Source: Euryodendron excelsum
Taxonomy: Eukaryota; Streptophyta; Magnoliopsida; Ericales; Pentaphylacaceae
DNA length: 64,000 nt
Direction of reading: 5' to 3'
NCBI GenBank assembly: GCA_033060915.1
Contig: CM065381.1
Coordinates: 30,215,836-30,279,835 of the forward strand
Below are positions 1 through 10,499 of the stretch, in pieces. The notes under the pieces are model-generated. The model did no database searches. It was not told the DNA's origin and saw only the letters and a list, made by a program, of their open reading frames with translations. Within the stretch, counting starts at the first letter, position 1; each line of letters begins with the position of its first letter. The position numbers and the translations under genes were made by a program.

Positions 1-402
1 AATATTTTTTTTAGTAGACACTTCCTGGACACAATACGCGTGTCCATTAGTTGGTCACGTTTTGAGACATGGTGGGGTTAAAATGTTATTGTTAAAAATA
101 TTAAATAGAGTATAATTTATAAATTTCAAAACTTTAAAACACCATAACTTAAGACACCGAAATCCAATTCTACAAATCCTTTAACTTGTTGTATTATAAT
201 TGTGAATGTATTTAGTTGTTTTCATCTTATTTTTGGTAATTTATAAATTTTACGTTCACATATATGACAAATAAAAAATGACTAAAATTATTTTTTTTTC
301 CGTGTCCCCGCCATATTCATGTCCTCATTTTTTTAAAATGCCATGTCATGTGTCCGTACCTATATCCGTATCCATACTCGTATTCGTATCTGTACTTCTT
401 AG
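1..402. mobile_element. Mutator-like MITE, left part missing (copy 1)
   Basis: AT-rich non-coding copy of a small element family that recurs at 615-1061, 3057-3417 and, longer, at 41299-41940. All copies end in a run of GTCC/GTAT words followed by the terminus CTTCTTAG. Here the right end is at about 402. The left end lies at or before the window start. No coding capacity is seen. The family assignment rests on the better preserved copies, which have inverted termini and 9-bp flanking duplications. Confidence 0.5.
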
Positions 403-614
403 ATATAGTCCAATTGAAGTGAGTTAAATTCTACCAATTTCCAGTGTATTCCTAATGCAATAAGTGGAAAAGCAGCAAGATTGTTTGTGAATAAATTCTC
501 TAGTGAAATTCCATGCTTTCTTGATCATTTTGGCATGGCTTGAATTTTCATGGTCACTTGGATGATTATGCATCTTAATTTTGATGGATCAAGGAAGCAT
601 CATAGATTGCTAGA

Positions 615-1061
615 AAAGAAGTACGAACGCTTCTAATCCAATACTCCATCACACGTGTCGGACATATGTTGAAACGTGTCAAACTATTTTTTAATTTTTT
701 GTAAAACTCGATACACTTCGGATACTTGGGGAACACACATGTCTGTCATTTGGACACCAGTTGCCATCCCATAGACACGCGAGATATATTACAAATTTGA
801 AGAAAAAAATTTGGGAGCAAATTATAAAATAAAAGTAATGTGACTTTATATCTAATTCAATATATGCTATGAATTACATGCTATCTTGCAATTTTTTATT
901 AACTTTGAGTAAAATATTCTTTTATATAACATTCAAAAAAATATATGAAATATATATTTTGGTGTGTCCCCGCCATGTTATGTCGTGCATTTTTTAAAAA
1001 CTCATCATGTCGGCGTATTCATATTATGTCTATGTCCCGTGTCCATATCCATACTTCTTAG
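615..1061. mobile_element. Mutator-like MITE (copy 2)
   Basis: Same family as 1-402 and 3057-3417. It starts near AAAAGAAGTACGAACGC and ends in CCATACTTCTTAG, so the termini are imperfect inverted repeats. The interior shares blocks with copy 3: a CACTTCGGATACTTGGG-like segment, a TTGCAATTTTTTATTAACTTTGAGTAAAA-like segment and the GTGTCC-rich right end. No convincing target duplication flanks this copy. It lies in the presumed first intron or upstream region of the galacturonosyltransferase gene. Confidence 0.55.
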
Positions 1062-1272
1062 ATGGACAACCTTAGTTAGGGGCAATACTGATGGATAATT
1101 TTGGTGAAACTTTGCTATTGCCCATACCTTCTTTATGAATGAGAATGTTAGATTTTCAATTATGGAGACTGACTTGTAGAAATAGATTTGTGCTTTGGTG
1201 GTTATAATATAATTATAAAGCTTCATAAATGTGGGATGTGAATTTGGTCAAGGGTCCTGTTTGGGGGTGCTA

Positions 1273-1757
1273 TACCCTAGGGCCATGTTTGTTTGAGGGA
1301 TAGGAGATGGAATCCAGTGGGCCCCACAAAACTTGTGTTTCGCAACCAAAAAAAGTTCTGGATTTCCCAAAATCGGGTATTAGATGTAATCCCCCAAAAT
1401 TAGGAATATGTAATACCATGGGGGAGGTGATATTACATATCCCCTTCATTGGGATAAGATAAAATTTTCATTTTTACCCTTTTTATATTGTTATTATTAT
1501 TATTATAATAGGTTAATATAATATTATAGAAGTATATTATAATATGACATTGTATTAATATTAATTTTAAGATAAATAAAATGATAATATAACAATATAA
1601 TATTAATTATCCCACTCCTTATCCTATCCTAACCAATCATAGTATGAGTAATCTCATATCACATCATGGTATTACTTATCATCCATCATCACTTTTCTAT
1701 TCTCATAGTATTACTTAACCTCCATTTTCTTATCCTGCTAACAAACGGGGCCTAGAA
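1273..1757. mobile_element. MITE, PIF/Harbinger-like
   Basis: The segment starts CTAGGGCCATGTTTGTTT and ends AACAAACGGGGCCTAG, an imperfect terminal inverted repeat, with CTA on both sides as a possible 3-bp target duplication. It has no open frame and is AT-rich. Related ends (CATGTTTGTTTCG, GAAACAAACATGG) occur at 38474-38745 and partly at 45490-45690. The class is inferred from the 3-bp duplication and terminal pattern only. Confidence 0.5.
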
Positions 1758-1804
1758 GATAATTAATGTACTTCAGGGTTTTGGAACATAATTTAGGGAG
1801 TCAA

Positions 1805-1895
1805 CATTGAAAGAAGATGTGTTATTGTCGTGTGTATACAGAAACTAATCAAGCTGCAGATTTGTTGTCTAAACTATGTATTGCTATTTGAGAGT
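1805..1895 (+). pseudogene. LINE RNase H domain remnant
   Basis: A short plus-strand stretch translates as VYTETNQAADLLSKL, matching the end of the RNase H domain of plant LINEs (HVYREANQ-AD-LAK). No wider frame survives and no poly(A) tail can be tied to it. It looks like a decayed fragment in the intron or upstream region of the gene at 4024. Confidence 0.45.
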
Positions 1896-3056
1896 CAAGA
1901 TCTTGATGATTGATTTCTCAAGGATAATATACTGCTGAATGGGACATGCAATTTACATCCAACAGCGTTAAGAGTGAACCAGCCTTGTTATCACCTATGG
2001 CTCTGATAAAGATTTGTCAAAATAATTTAGTTCACTTCACTGAAGGCCAAAGAGGATGCGTGCCATTTTGCTTGGAGATTTTAGTCATTCTTATGAAAAG
2101 GTTGATATGAGCTCACTACTCTGTGTAAGCTCACTTTTCACTAATATTAAAGCAACCTCTAGTGTATAACGCGGCGTTGATGTTGTGTGCTTTAACTAGA
2201 TGCTATCATAGACTTATTATCTACCTTTTGGGGTCACCCCACCAGAGGTGAACTAGTTCTCAATAATCTTCATGCCAGAAAGTATGTTGTCAAAGGTACA
2301 AATGGTATTAGTTAACTATATATCTGGGCGTTTGACGAAGTAATGCAAGTGAAAGGGAAAGAGAGCCAATCAGCTTAAACTGAAGGTTAACATATGATTT
2401 TAATATTGGTTACCCTCATTAGAGACATTCTATCATATCTTCCATCTAGCTACTCCGATATGAAGGACATAAACAACAGTGGATAGAGGAAGAGCTCCTA
2501 AGTGCAGCGGTTATAGTTGCCGCTGCATGGCTTCCTACTGCTTCCGACTAGCAGCTAGGATAGGACTGGTTAAGCATCCTTCCTTATTCCACTAACAGTT
2601 AGAGAAGGAAGTTAATGCTAGTCCTAACAAGAACAGATATTTGCATACCAACAATTTGCTAACAAAGTGCTCCCTGGGGAGATTCCCCAGGATGAACTCA
2701 CTCAGACAAATGAAACCTTTTAGCATGTCCCTAGATTTGAGCATCCATTTGGGAAAAGATCCATCTTGCTTTCTTTTTCTGGGGCTTGTCACTATGGGAG
2801 TCCAGATTGTGGATAATCTTAGATGCTGGACCATTTTCTCCAGTCTCTTTTAAATTCCAATGGAGACCCCTCCAGTCTTGTCGATAAACCTACCTCTGTC
2901 ATTTGCAAGAAAGAGAACTTTAATGGCTACTCAATGCAGACTCTGGTTGTATGGCATTGTAGCCTCCTGTTGGGATAATGAAGCTGCTATTATGTTTGAT
3001 CTGTTTGGATCTGAAGTTGGCAGCTATTTAATTTACAGCTCTTGGTCATCCCTATC
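1896..3056. other. non-coding stretch, no recognised gene
   Basis: Several short open frames exist, but none resembles a known family or has support such as splice sites in a consistent frame. The stretch lies between LINE and MITE fragments, upstream of the galacturonosyltransferase catalytic exon. Exon 1 of that gene (cytosolic tail and membrane anchor) was looked for here and not found. Confidence 0.4.
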
Positions 3057-3417
3057 TAAGAAGGTGCCGTGTCAATCTTGGACACACATCCAATTTGTCC
3101 TATTATTTTTTTAAAAAATTTATAACTAATCACACACTTGGGGGACACACTTGTCCATCACTTCATGAAACACGTATCTTTGAAAAAAAATAACTTGAGA
3201 TCCAATAGTAAATTAAAAATAATATGATTTTAGCGGTGGAATACATGATTATTAATTTGAATTAATATTATTTTGCAATCTTTTTGTTATCTATGAGTAA
3301 AAAACTCCTATATATGACATCTAAAAAATATATAAAATATTTAATTAAAATCGGCATGTCTGTGTCTTCTTATGTCATGTTGTGTCGCGCATCCGTGTTT
3401 ATGTCCGTGCTTCTTAG
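3057..3417. mobile_element. Mutator-like MITE (copy 3), with 9-bp duplication
   Basis: Best delimited short copy of the family. It runs from TAAGAAGGTGCCGTGTCA to GTCCGTGCTTCTTAG, and the ends are inverted repeats. The flanks are ATCCCTATC (3048-3056) and GTCCCTATC (3418-3426), identical at 8 of 9 bases. A 9-bp target duplication is characteristic of Mutator-like elements. At 361 bp with no open frame it is a non-autonomous derivative. Confidence 0.65.
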
Positions 3418-4023
3418 GTCCCTATCATCTTGAAGGATGCATTTTCTGGAACTTTATCTGATAGCTCTATTGAGGATCTATTAGCCTTAAAAATAATTTT
3501 ATTTCTTCTTGTGATTTTGTATGTGAACAAAGAATGATGCACCAGCCTTAGTGATTTTAAATCTGCTTGGGCCCATGTATTGAGCAATTCTGATGCTCAA
3601 GGAGTCCATCCTCTGAAAATATTCTTGGTTACTAATTACCTCATCAGATTTGGCCTTGGTTTTTTTTTTTTTGTTTTCCCAATATTTCTCTTGGTTTCCA
3701 TTATATTGTGTTAGATCTTGTCACAAAAAGGTGAATTTTGAAAGGTTCACTTATGAGAACAAAAAAAAAAAAGTAGGAGATTTTTTTAATTAAATAGCTG
3801 TCATATATAGCTACAATTTACAATTATGAAGTAATAACAGGTTTCAAGATATTTGAAATGAGAGAATTTTTGGCTGACACAAAAATCGTTATTCAGGATC
3901 AAGGATGATATTTTCGTTCCCATTTCATTTTTTGTGTTTGTTCAACATTTTTTCTTTTCTTTTTTCCTTATCAAACTATTGTATGCATATTATGATTTTG
4001 ATGCTTGTATTTGTTTGCCGCAG

Positions 4024-5475
4024 AGATCTTACAGGCATGGCAGAACTATAGAAGGCCTTAACATTACAGAAGAAATGTTGAGACCTGACTCGGTCCCAAG
4101 GCAACTTAGTGATCAAATTGCGCTTGCAAAGGCATTTGTTGTGATTGCAAAAGAAAGCAACAACCACCAATTTGCCTGGGAATTAAGTGCCCAGATCCGT
4201 AACTCACAGGTCCTTCTTTCAAATGCTGCACTGAGGCGAACACCTTTGACAACCAGAGAATCAGAAAATGCTATCCATGATATGGCACTTCTGCTGTACC
4301 AAGCCCAGCAACTCCATTATGACAGTGCAACCATGATCATGAGACTTAAAGCCAAAATCCAGGGTCTTGAAGAACAGACGAACTCCGTAAGTGAGAAGAG
4401 TTCAAAGTATGGACAAATAGCTGCTGAGGAAGTCCCCAAGAGTTTATACTGCCTTGGTGTTCAGTTAACGACTGAATGGTTCAGGAATTCAAATATACAG
4501 AGGAAAGTTGAAGAAAAAAAGCAACTAGCTATGAAACTTAGAGATGACAAGCTTTATCATTTCTGTGTCTTCTCTGACAACATTCTTGCAACTTCTGTTG
4601 TCGTCAATTCAACAGCTTTAAATTCCAAAAATCCTCAAATGGTTGTCTTCCACCTTGTAACTGATGAAGTGAACTATGCTGCAATGAAGGCCTGGTTCTC
4701 CATGAACAGTTTCCGAGGAGTGACAGTTGACGTCCAAAAGTTTGAAGATTTTAGCTGGTTAAATGCATCTTATGTTCCTGTTCTTAAGCAGCTCCAGGAT
4801 TCAGAAACTCAGAACTACTATTTCTCTGGCAACAATGACAACAGCCGGACCCCAATTAAGTTTCGAAACCCTAAATATCTATCTATGTTGAATCACCTCA
4901 GGTTTTACATTCCAGAAGTTTTTCCTCCACTGAAGAAGGTAGTATTTCTTGATGATGATGTTGTGGTTCAGAAGGATTTGTCAGCTCTATTCTCCATAGA
5001 TCTGAATGGTAATGTTAATGGGGCAGTCGAGACTTGCATGGAGACATTTCATAGATATCACAAGTATTTGAATTATTCTCACCCTCTTATACGGGCACAT
5101 TTTGATCCCGATGCTTGTGGATGGGCGTTCGGGATGAATGTTTTTGACTTGGTCGAGTGGAGGAAAAGGAATGTGACTGGCATCTATCATTACTGGCAGG
5201 AGAAAAACGTAGACCGCACTTTGTGGAAACTCGGCACGTTGCCACCTGGTTTGTTGACATTTTATGGATTGACAGAGCCATTGGATCCCAAATGGCATGT
5301 ATTGGGGTTGGGCTATACAAATGTTGATCCTCAATTAATAGAGAAGGGGGCTGTACTGCACTATAATGGGAACTCAAAACCATGGTTGAAGATTGGAATG
5401 GAAAAGTACAAACCGCTTTGGGACAAATATGTTGACTATACCCATCCTCTGTTGCAGGAATGCAATGTTCATTGA
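4024..5475 (+). CDS. GAUT10: GAUT10-like galacturonosyltransferase, catalytic last exon
   Basis: Glycosyltransferase family 8 enzyme expected to transfer galacturonic acid from UDP-GalA onto pectin in the Golgi. From the splice acceptor TTGCCGCAG (4015-4023) the frame stays open for 483 residues to TGA. It matches Arabidopsis GAUT10 almost end to end: stem region (RSYRHGRTIEGLNITEEML), QLHYDSATMIMRLKAKIQ, then the GT8 domain with the metal-binding DDD motif in VVFLDDDVVVQKDL, CGWAFGMNVFDLVEWRKRN, LGTLPPGLLTFYGLTEPLD and the C-terminal HYNGNSKPW. The family is usually ~535 residues. The missing ~50 (tail and signal anchor) must lie in an exon upstream that I could not find, possibly outside the window. 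The open frame extends left to 3934, but that part is T-rich intron. No disruption is seen, so the gene is probably functional. Confidence 0.93.
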   Translation, partial: RSYRHGRTIEGLNITEEMLRPDSVPRQLSDQIALAKAFVVIAKESNNHQFAWELSAQIRNSQVLLSNAALRRTPLTTRESENAIHDMALLLYQAQQLHYDSATMIMRLKAKIQGLEEQTNSVSEKSSKYGQIAAEEVPKSLYCLGVQLTTEWFRNSNIQRKVEEKKQLAMKLRDDKLYHFCVFSDNILATSVVVNSTALNSKNPQMVVFHLVTDEVNYAAMKAWFSMNSFRGVTVDVQKFEDFSWLNASYVPVLKQLQDSETQNYYFSGNNDNSRTPIKFRNPKYLSMLNHLRFYIPEVFPPLKKVVFLDDDVVVQKDLSALFSIDLNGNVNGAVETCMETFHRYHKYLNYSHPLIRAHFDPDACGWAFGMNVFDLVEWRKRNVTGIYHYWQEKNVDRTLWKLGTLPPGLLTFYGLTEPLDPKWHVLGLGYTNVDPQLIEKGAVLHYNGNSKPWLKIGMEKYKPLWDKYVDYTHPLLQECNVH

Positions 5476-6613
5476 CTTCAATATGGGCATTATATTTCTT
5501 CCACGACCTATTTGATTTGTTAAGAGAGCAATTTTGTACGCAAGATTGCTTGTAGAATTTTATGAGATCCAGCAAGGTTAGTGGCTGTAACATGGGTATT
5601 TAATTGATATTCTAATTTGTTGACGTAGTTTAAATCGTTTATTATATCTTCAGACCAGCTAACCAAACTATCTGGTGCAACCATATCAGGAACTAATTGT
5701 GCCACGGTAGAGTGTTGTGTCCAATTGCTTCATAGACACATACCAATGTCTCACTCTTAGGTGCTCCTTGAGTTCATTTGTTTTGGTTTAATATGGTATC
5801 GATAGCAATAGCTGTTTTTCCAGTTTGTCGTTCCCCGTTTATAAGTTCCTGTTGACCTAGTAGATACGATGATGGCACAATGAACTCTTGGTCATAAGGT
5901 GCTTCCAATTGGTAAGGGTTTCACATGGTGTTGATGTTTGCCCTTGTTGCATTTTTCATTATTTCTCAGCAGAATTTTAATTTAAGTTCTGAAGGCTCTT
6001 ATGAACAAGTAGACACAAATACTTGTTTGGCTAAAGAAATAGTCTGCATTCCTTCCCTTTTTTGGCTTATGTGGCTGACCTTAAGATAGTGGCTGCATTG
6101 GTTTGTGATCTTCTTTGATTTTACTGTACTTGTTGCAGGCTGTCTTATGGAGAGCCCTTGAATGTTTATGTGCACCAAAGATTTGAGCTTTTACTGTGTT
6201 TGATTTTTTTTTAAACTCTTTCCATGTAGTTTGATTGTAGGCAACAAGATAACATATGTGTGTGTGTATATATATATGCTTAGATATCATACTTAGGCTT
6301 TGTATGCTGGTCTAGTATCATAGTTCATCGCCTGGTGGTTGGACTGTTGTAGCAGGGTCATGCAATAAAGCAGAACAGGCGGACAAAGATCATGCAGACC
6401 CTAAACAAAGGGTCGTATTCAGTAGGGCTGGGAGCCTCTACATAGCTGGAGGGTGTATAGCACCAACCGACTGATAACCGAAAGATGTTCCTAGCAAAAA
6501 CAGAGTTGTATCTGGTAATTTAAAGGAGAAAAAAGAATATTGTACTTGTAAATAAGTTCCCTTTCTAAATTTTCAGATTTTTTAAATTCTAGATAGGCCT
6601 ATCATTCAAGCAA
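5476..6613. other. 3' UTR of GAUT10-like gene and intergenic DNA
   Basis: Non-coding. The first few hundred bases are the likely 3' UTR of the galacturonosyltransferase gene. A short (TG)n(TA)n run lies at 6256-6276. No other gene is recognised. Confidence 0.5.
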
Positions 6614-6650
6614 GTCTTTGTGGTATAGTGGTGAGTATTTCTCCGTCACC
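6614..6650 (+). pseudogene. tRNA-Asp-like 5' half (broken)
   Basis: GTCTTTGTGGTATAGTGGTG and the following CTCCGTCAC resemble plant tRNA-Asp(GUC) from the acceptor stem through the D-arm (A box TRGYNNARNGG present) into the anticodon GTC. Where the anticodon stem should close, the sequence switches to a MITE. The 3' half reappears at 7221-7254. This is a relic, or the head of a tRNA-derived SINE, not a working tRNA gene. Confidence 0.55.
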
Positions 6651-7217
6651 TAGGGATGTAAGTTGGGCTGGCCTACTCGGCCAGTGGCCTATCTGGCACA
6701 GGCTGGGCTTTGCGAGCTCATGTCAACTTTTAGGTCAGGTCGAAATTGACAATGCGAGGCTCAAGCTCAATCCATGGCTGTAAGGGTGGGCTTGGGCTCG
6801 GACTTCGGACTTGGTCAATTATTTTTTAAGATTTTAGTTTTTAAGTTTAATTTTAGTTTTATAAAATAATAATTAATAAGTTAAGTATTGATTAATATAA
6901 ATTTATATGAAATATTAATTATATAAGAAATACACTTTTAAATAATTGATAATCAATAATAGTTAAATTAAGTTAGAAATTAAGTTAAATTTACAAAAAT
7001 TATACAAAAAAATTATAATGACTAAAATTATAAAATATTAATTAATATAAACTATTAATTATATAAAAATATATTATTATTATAAATTTATAATTTAGGT
7101 GGGTTGGGCTCGAACTCAGGCTACTAATAGTAAGGTTCAAGCATGCTTATAAGGAGATAGTCAAACTTGGGTCGAGCTTGAGTAACCCACGAGCCTTGAG
7201 CCTAATTTACATTTCTA
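6651..7217. mobile_element. hAT-like MITE splitting a tRNA-like sequence
   Basis: The termini TAGGGATGTAAGTTGGGCT and, reverse-complemented, TAGAAATGTAAATTAGGCT form a 19-bp inverted repeat with four mismatches. The interior is a GC-rich segment of GGGCT/GGCC words at each end around an AT-rich core, without coding capacity. A similar element lies at 57376-57765. The expected 8-bp duplication is not recognisable at this copy. It separates the two halves of a tRNA-Asp-like sequence. Confidence 0.6.
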
Positions 7218-7220
7218 TAC

Positions 7221-7254
7221 ACTCAGGTGACCCGAGTTTGATCCCCACAACAGT
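7221..7254 (+). pseudogene. tRNA-Asp-like 3' half (broken)
   Basis: CTCAGGTGACCCGAGTTTGATCCCCACAAC corresponds to the variable loop, T-arm (B box GAGTTTGATCC) and part of the acceptor strand of tRNA-Asp. T-stem and acceptor pairing are both degraded compared with an intact tRNA. It is the continuation of 6614-6650 across the inserted MITE. Confidence 0.5.
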
Positions 7255-7255
7255 G

Positions 7256-7531
7256 ATTCATTTTTGTATTTTGCTACACAATGGCTACGTGTCACATGCC
7301 CATGGCTTTCCCACTCGATGTACTAAAATTTTTGTATTTTGCTACACACGTGTCACGTGCACATGACTTTCCCACTGGATACACTAAAATTTTTGTATTT
7401 TGCTATACACAATGGCTGTGTGTCACATGTCACGTGCCCATGACCTTCCCACTCGATACACTAAATTTTGTATTTTGCTACATACAACGGCTGCCTGTTT
7501 ATCATATGCCCATCACCTTCCACTCGATACG
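7256..7531. repeat. tandem repeat, four copies of ~61-75 bp
   Basis: Four head-to-tail units begin TTTTTGTATTTTGCTACACA and end near ACTCGATACACTAAAA. Each contains a CACATG/CACGTG-rich stretch and CCCATGACYTTCCCACTCGAT. The second unit lacks about 10 bp and the last is more diverged. Short open frames across the array are repeat artefacts. Confidence 0.75.
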
Positions 7532-8056
7532 CTAGTGCGAGGTTTAGGCTATGCTAAGACTGATTGATAAGGAGCGACAGACAACGACACAATAGACGAA
7601 GTGAAGTGGTGGTAGAAGCCCTCACATGAAGTGGAGGGGTGATAAAAGCACAATTAACAGAATAATAGACCAATCCTCCAAGTTAATGGTCTCTACTCAA
7701 AGCAACAATTCTCTCTCCAAAAATATTTTTTGTATTTTCATAACCGTTTCCTGGAAAAATGAAAATGATACGACAATGATGATGATTTTAGTAGTTTTAT
7801 TTTTTTGTTTTCCCCAAAAAATAAAAAGTTGTCTATATTTTTGTTTATGAGAACATAAAGAAGAAAAACGAACATAAAAATGAAATAGTAACCAAATAGG
7901 TGACATGTACTTTATTTTTATTTATTTTTTGCTTTTCGTTAGTTTTTGGTGGGCAAGCAAGCAACTTGGTTGTTTAAATGATAGAAGCCGATTCTCATGG
8001 GATGAAATAAATGTCAACTCAAATTCAATGGCTATTCCATGACTGGTAAAGGGAGA
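7532..8056. other. intergenic DNA upstream of the syntaxin gene
   Basis: AT-rich upstream region of the syntaxin gene. No coding sequence is recognised. Confidence 0.4.
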
Positions 8057-8063
8057 ATATAAG
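8057..8063 (+). promoter_or_regulatory. putative TATA box of the syntaxin gene
   Basis: ATATAAG lies 293 bp upstream of the syntaxin start codon, followed by CT-rich sequence typical of a plant transcription start. It is the only TATA-like motif in a suitable position before the 5' leader with its inverted repeat. Inferred from sequence alone. Confidence 0.45.
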
Positions 8064-8147
8064 TAGCCATTATTTTCTCTCTCTTTTAACGACCAGCCTT
8101 CAGATATTCACTCCAAGCCTCTAATAAGTCATCAAACTTTACCAAAC

Positions 8148-8222
8148 ATGATCCAACTCCAATTTCTTGCGGAAGGCTTTGCTTTGTTCACCCTCTCTTC
8201 TTCCTCCTCCAATATACCATGA
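8148..8222 (+). other. upstream open reading frame in the syntaxin leader
   Basis: A short frame of 24 codons plus TGA starts at the first ATG downstream of the putative TATA box and stops 133 bp before the syntaxin ATG. It overlaps the left arm of a 16-bp perfect inverted repeat (8175-8190 and 8259-8274). If the mRNA starts near 8090, ribosomes would meet this frame first. Its use is inferred. Confidence 0.4.
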
Positions 8223-8274
8223 AAACACTGCACCTGCAGGGAGAGAAGAAGGAAGCTCTGAACAAAGCAAAGCC
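8175..8274. repeat. inverted repeat (hairpin) in the syntaxin 5' leader
   Basis: GGCTTTGCTTTGTTCA at 8175-8190 is the exact reverse complement of 8259-8274. Just inside the arms, CCCTCTCTTCTTCC and GGGAGAGAAGAAGG continue an imperfect pairing. The 68-bp loop holds the uORF stop. In RNA this would fold into a stable stem. Confidence 0.75.
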
Positions 8275-8355
8275 ACTATTTTCCTTCCTTACGCCGCGAC
8301 AAAAATACCCATTTGAGGTAAAGAAAAGACGACTTGCGCAAGAAAGTCTCCCAAC

Positions 8356-9266
8356 ATGAATGACCTTTTCTCCGCTCCTTCAAAAAATTCCAGGACCTCA
8401 AGCGCCAGATCCATGCAGACGACATTGAGGCCGGCGGCGGCACCGGAAACGAGACCATCGATCTCGACAGGTTTTTCGAAGGCGTAGAGAAGGTGAAAGA
8501 TGACATGAAGCTCTACAAAAGGCTGCAAGAATCGAACGAGGAGAGCAAAACAGTACATAATGCAAAAACCATGAAGCAGCTCCGGTCCCGGATGGATTCG
8601 GACGTTTCACAGTTCTTGAAAAGGGTGAAAATCATTAAGGGAAAGCTCGAAGCACTCGAAAGATCCAACGCCGCCCACCGGAGCATTCCCGAGTGCGGAC
8701 CCGGGTCGTCAGCCGACCGTACCCGAACCTCGGTAGTTAGCGGGTTAGGGAAAAAGCTCAAGGTGATTATGGATAATTTTCAAGCACTGAGGGCTAAAAT
8801 GATAATAGAGTACAAGGAGACAGTGGAGAGGAGGTATTTCACCATAACGGGCGAGAAGGCGAACGAAGAGTTAATAGAGAATCTGATATCAAGCGGAGAA
8901 AGCGAAACGTTCCTTCAGAAGGCGATTCAAGAACAAGGGCGAGGCCAGATTTTGGACACCATTTCGGAGATCCAAGAGCGGCACGACGCCGTGAAGGAGA
9001 AAGAGAAGAACTTGATCGAGCTTCACCAAGTGTTTTTAGACATGGCGGCGTTGGTGGAAGCACAAGGGCAGCAGCTGAATGACATAGAGAGCCACGTGGT
9101 TCATGCCCGTTCGTTTGTTAGACGAGGGACTGATCAGCTCCAGGAAGCTAGGGAGTACCAGAAGAGCTCCAGGAAATGGATTTGCATTGCCATTGGGCTT
9201 GGGGCTTGTGTCCTCGTCCTCATTCTTTGCCCAGTTTTGTCATCTGTTTTGGTTCATGTAATGTAG
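8356..9266 (+). CDS. Qa-SNARE syntaxin, SYP123/124/125 type, N-terminal frameshift
   Basis: Plasma-membrane syntaxin that would pair with SNAP33-type and VAMP72 SNAREs in secretion. The SYP123-125 group is known for root hairs and pollen tubes. The main frame shows the Habc region ([17 protein letters not shown]), [33 protein letters not shown], the Qa-SNARE motif ([20 protein letters not shown] to [15 protein letters not shown]) and a C-terminal anchor after SSRKW. The family start MNDLFS is present at 8356, but one base is missing after its sixth codon (8374-8375), so the ATG frame runs to an early stop while the main frame opens in the -1 frame with [20 protein letters not shown]. About four residues (GVET in Arabidopsis SYP124) are also absent after KDDMK. 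Adding one base would give 303 residues, the normal length. It may be a recent null allele or a sequencing error. Single exon. Confidence 0.87.
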
Positions 9267-9512
9267 AAATTAACGTTACTGAATTACATTGCTTGTGGCA
9301 AGAACCTTTTCCGGTGACCTGAAAAACCTAAACAAGTTCCTGTTTTATGTATGTCTTTTGAGCATGTTCGTAATTTCTTGTAACTAACTATTTCCTTTTT
9401 TCTCTTTCAGCAAGACATATGGAAGAGTAGATGTCTGTTAAGACAAAAAAAAATTTTTTAACATGTACCAATATAGTTTGCATGTTGTGTATATATATAA
9501 AAATCCTTTTTG
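9267..9512. other. 3' flank of the syntaxin gene
   Basis: Non-coding 3' UTR and flank, ending at the target site of the large nested retrotransposon, which begins only about 250 bp after the syntaxin stop codon. Confidence 0.5.
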
Positions 9513-10499
9513 TATCTTGTTTGTTAGGTTTGATGGTGAAATGTAAGGTTGACTTACGTGGGGTTCGTTTAGGAGTCCTGATAGTCACTGAGAATAACTC
9601 ACTCGAATCTCCTGGCTATGGAGGGATAAGAACCAAGAGGGCAGATAAGAGAGAGAAAAAGATTCACGAGCTAGTGGTGACTCGCATAGTAAATGTGATT
9701 AGGTTCTTTCTCTTTTGTTATAAATGTGTTAAGACTATTTATAGTAGGCAGTTGTCACGCTCAGATTTTTCGTACTGGAGAAATACACACACAAGCGAGA
9801 AAAACACTGTATTCTCTCGTTAGAACTCACTCTCCTAGAAGAATGAGTGCGACTAGATTTGAATTGAAAATAGATTTGAATAAAGGGCTTTTGAAAAACA
9901 TTTAGAGTCGCCATTTAATTTAATTAAGGCGAGTTAGGTCATCCAAAAACTAAGCATAATCCAAAGATTACACTTAGAGTTTTTGAAAACGATTTTGAAA
10001 GTACTTCCTCAAGAAAAGGTTTTTAAAAAAACTAGTTGTTTAGCAACCTTTAGAAAACATTTAAGCCCTTTTTGAAACTAAACTCCATTTTGATATTTGA
10101 AAACAGTAATTCTATATTCGGAGGTTAGTTACGTGTAAGGAAGACTCACTAAGTCATCACCCTACCCCGCCCTTGCGGTACCTACATGTTTATTTACTCT
10201 AAATTCACCTATAAGAATCTTCAACTAACAAATGTTCAATCCTATCCATTTTAGAGAAAGAATGTTTAAAAATACATGATCAAAGATATGCAAGTGCAAG
10301 AAAAAAAGAATTGAAAAATAGATTTGAAAAGAAATTGATTTTTTTTCAGAAAGAGATTTGAAAAGATTGAAATTGGAAAGTTTTGGAAATTGGAAATAGA
10401 GATTTGGAAATAGAAACTTGGAATTAGAAAAATAGATTAAGGAATTGGAGATTTGAAAAGGTTGTGGAAATAGAAACTTGAAAAAGGTTGTGACCACAC

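Noticed and set aside
3934..4023. Extension of the GAUT10 frame to an ATG at 3934
   Set aside because: The 30 extra codons are T-rich, poorly protein-like, and are followed by a perfect splice acceptor at the point where conservation begins.
5087..5593. 168-codon minus-strand frame opposite the GAUT10 exon
   Set aside because: The plus strand matches a known enzyme along its whole length; the minus frame has no homology.
7256..7531. Possible CRISPR-like array
   Set aside because: Units are contiguous and diverged with no constant repeat/unique spacer pattern; this is plant nuclear DNA and a simple tandem repeat.
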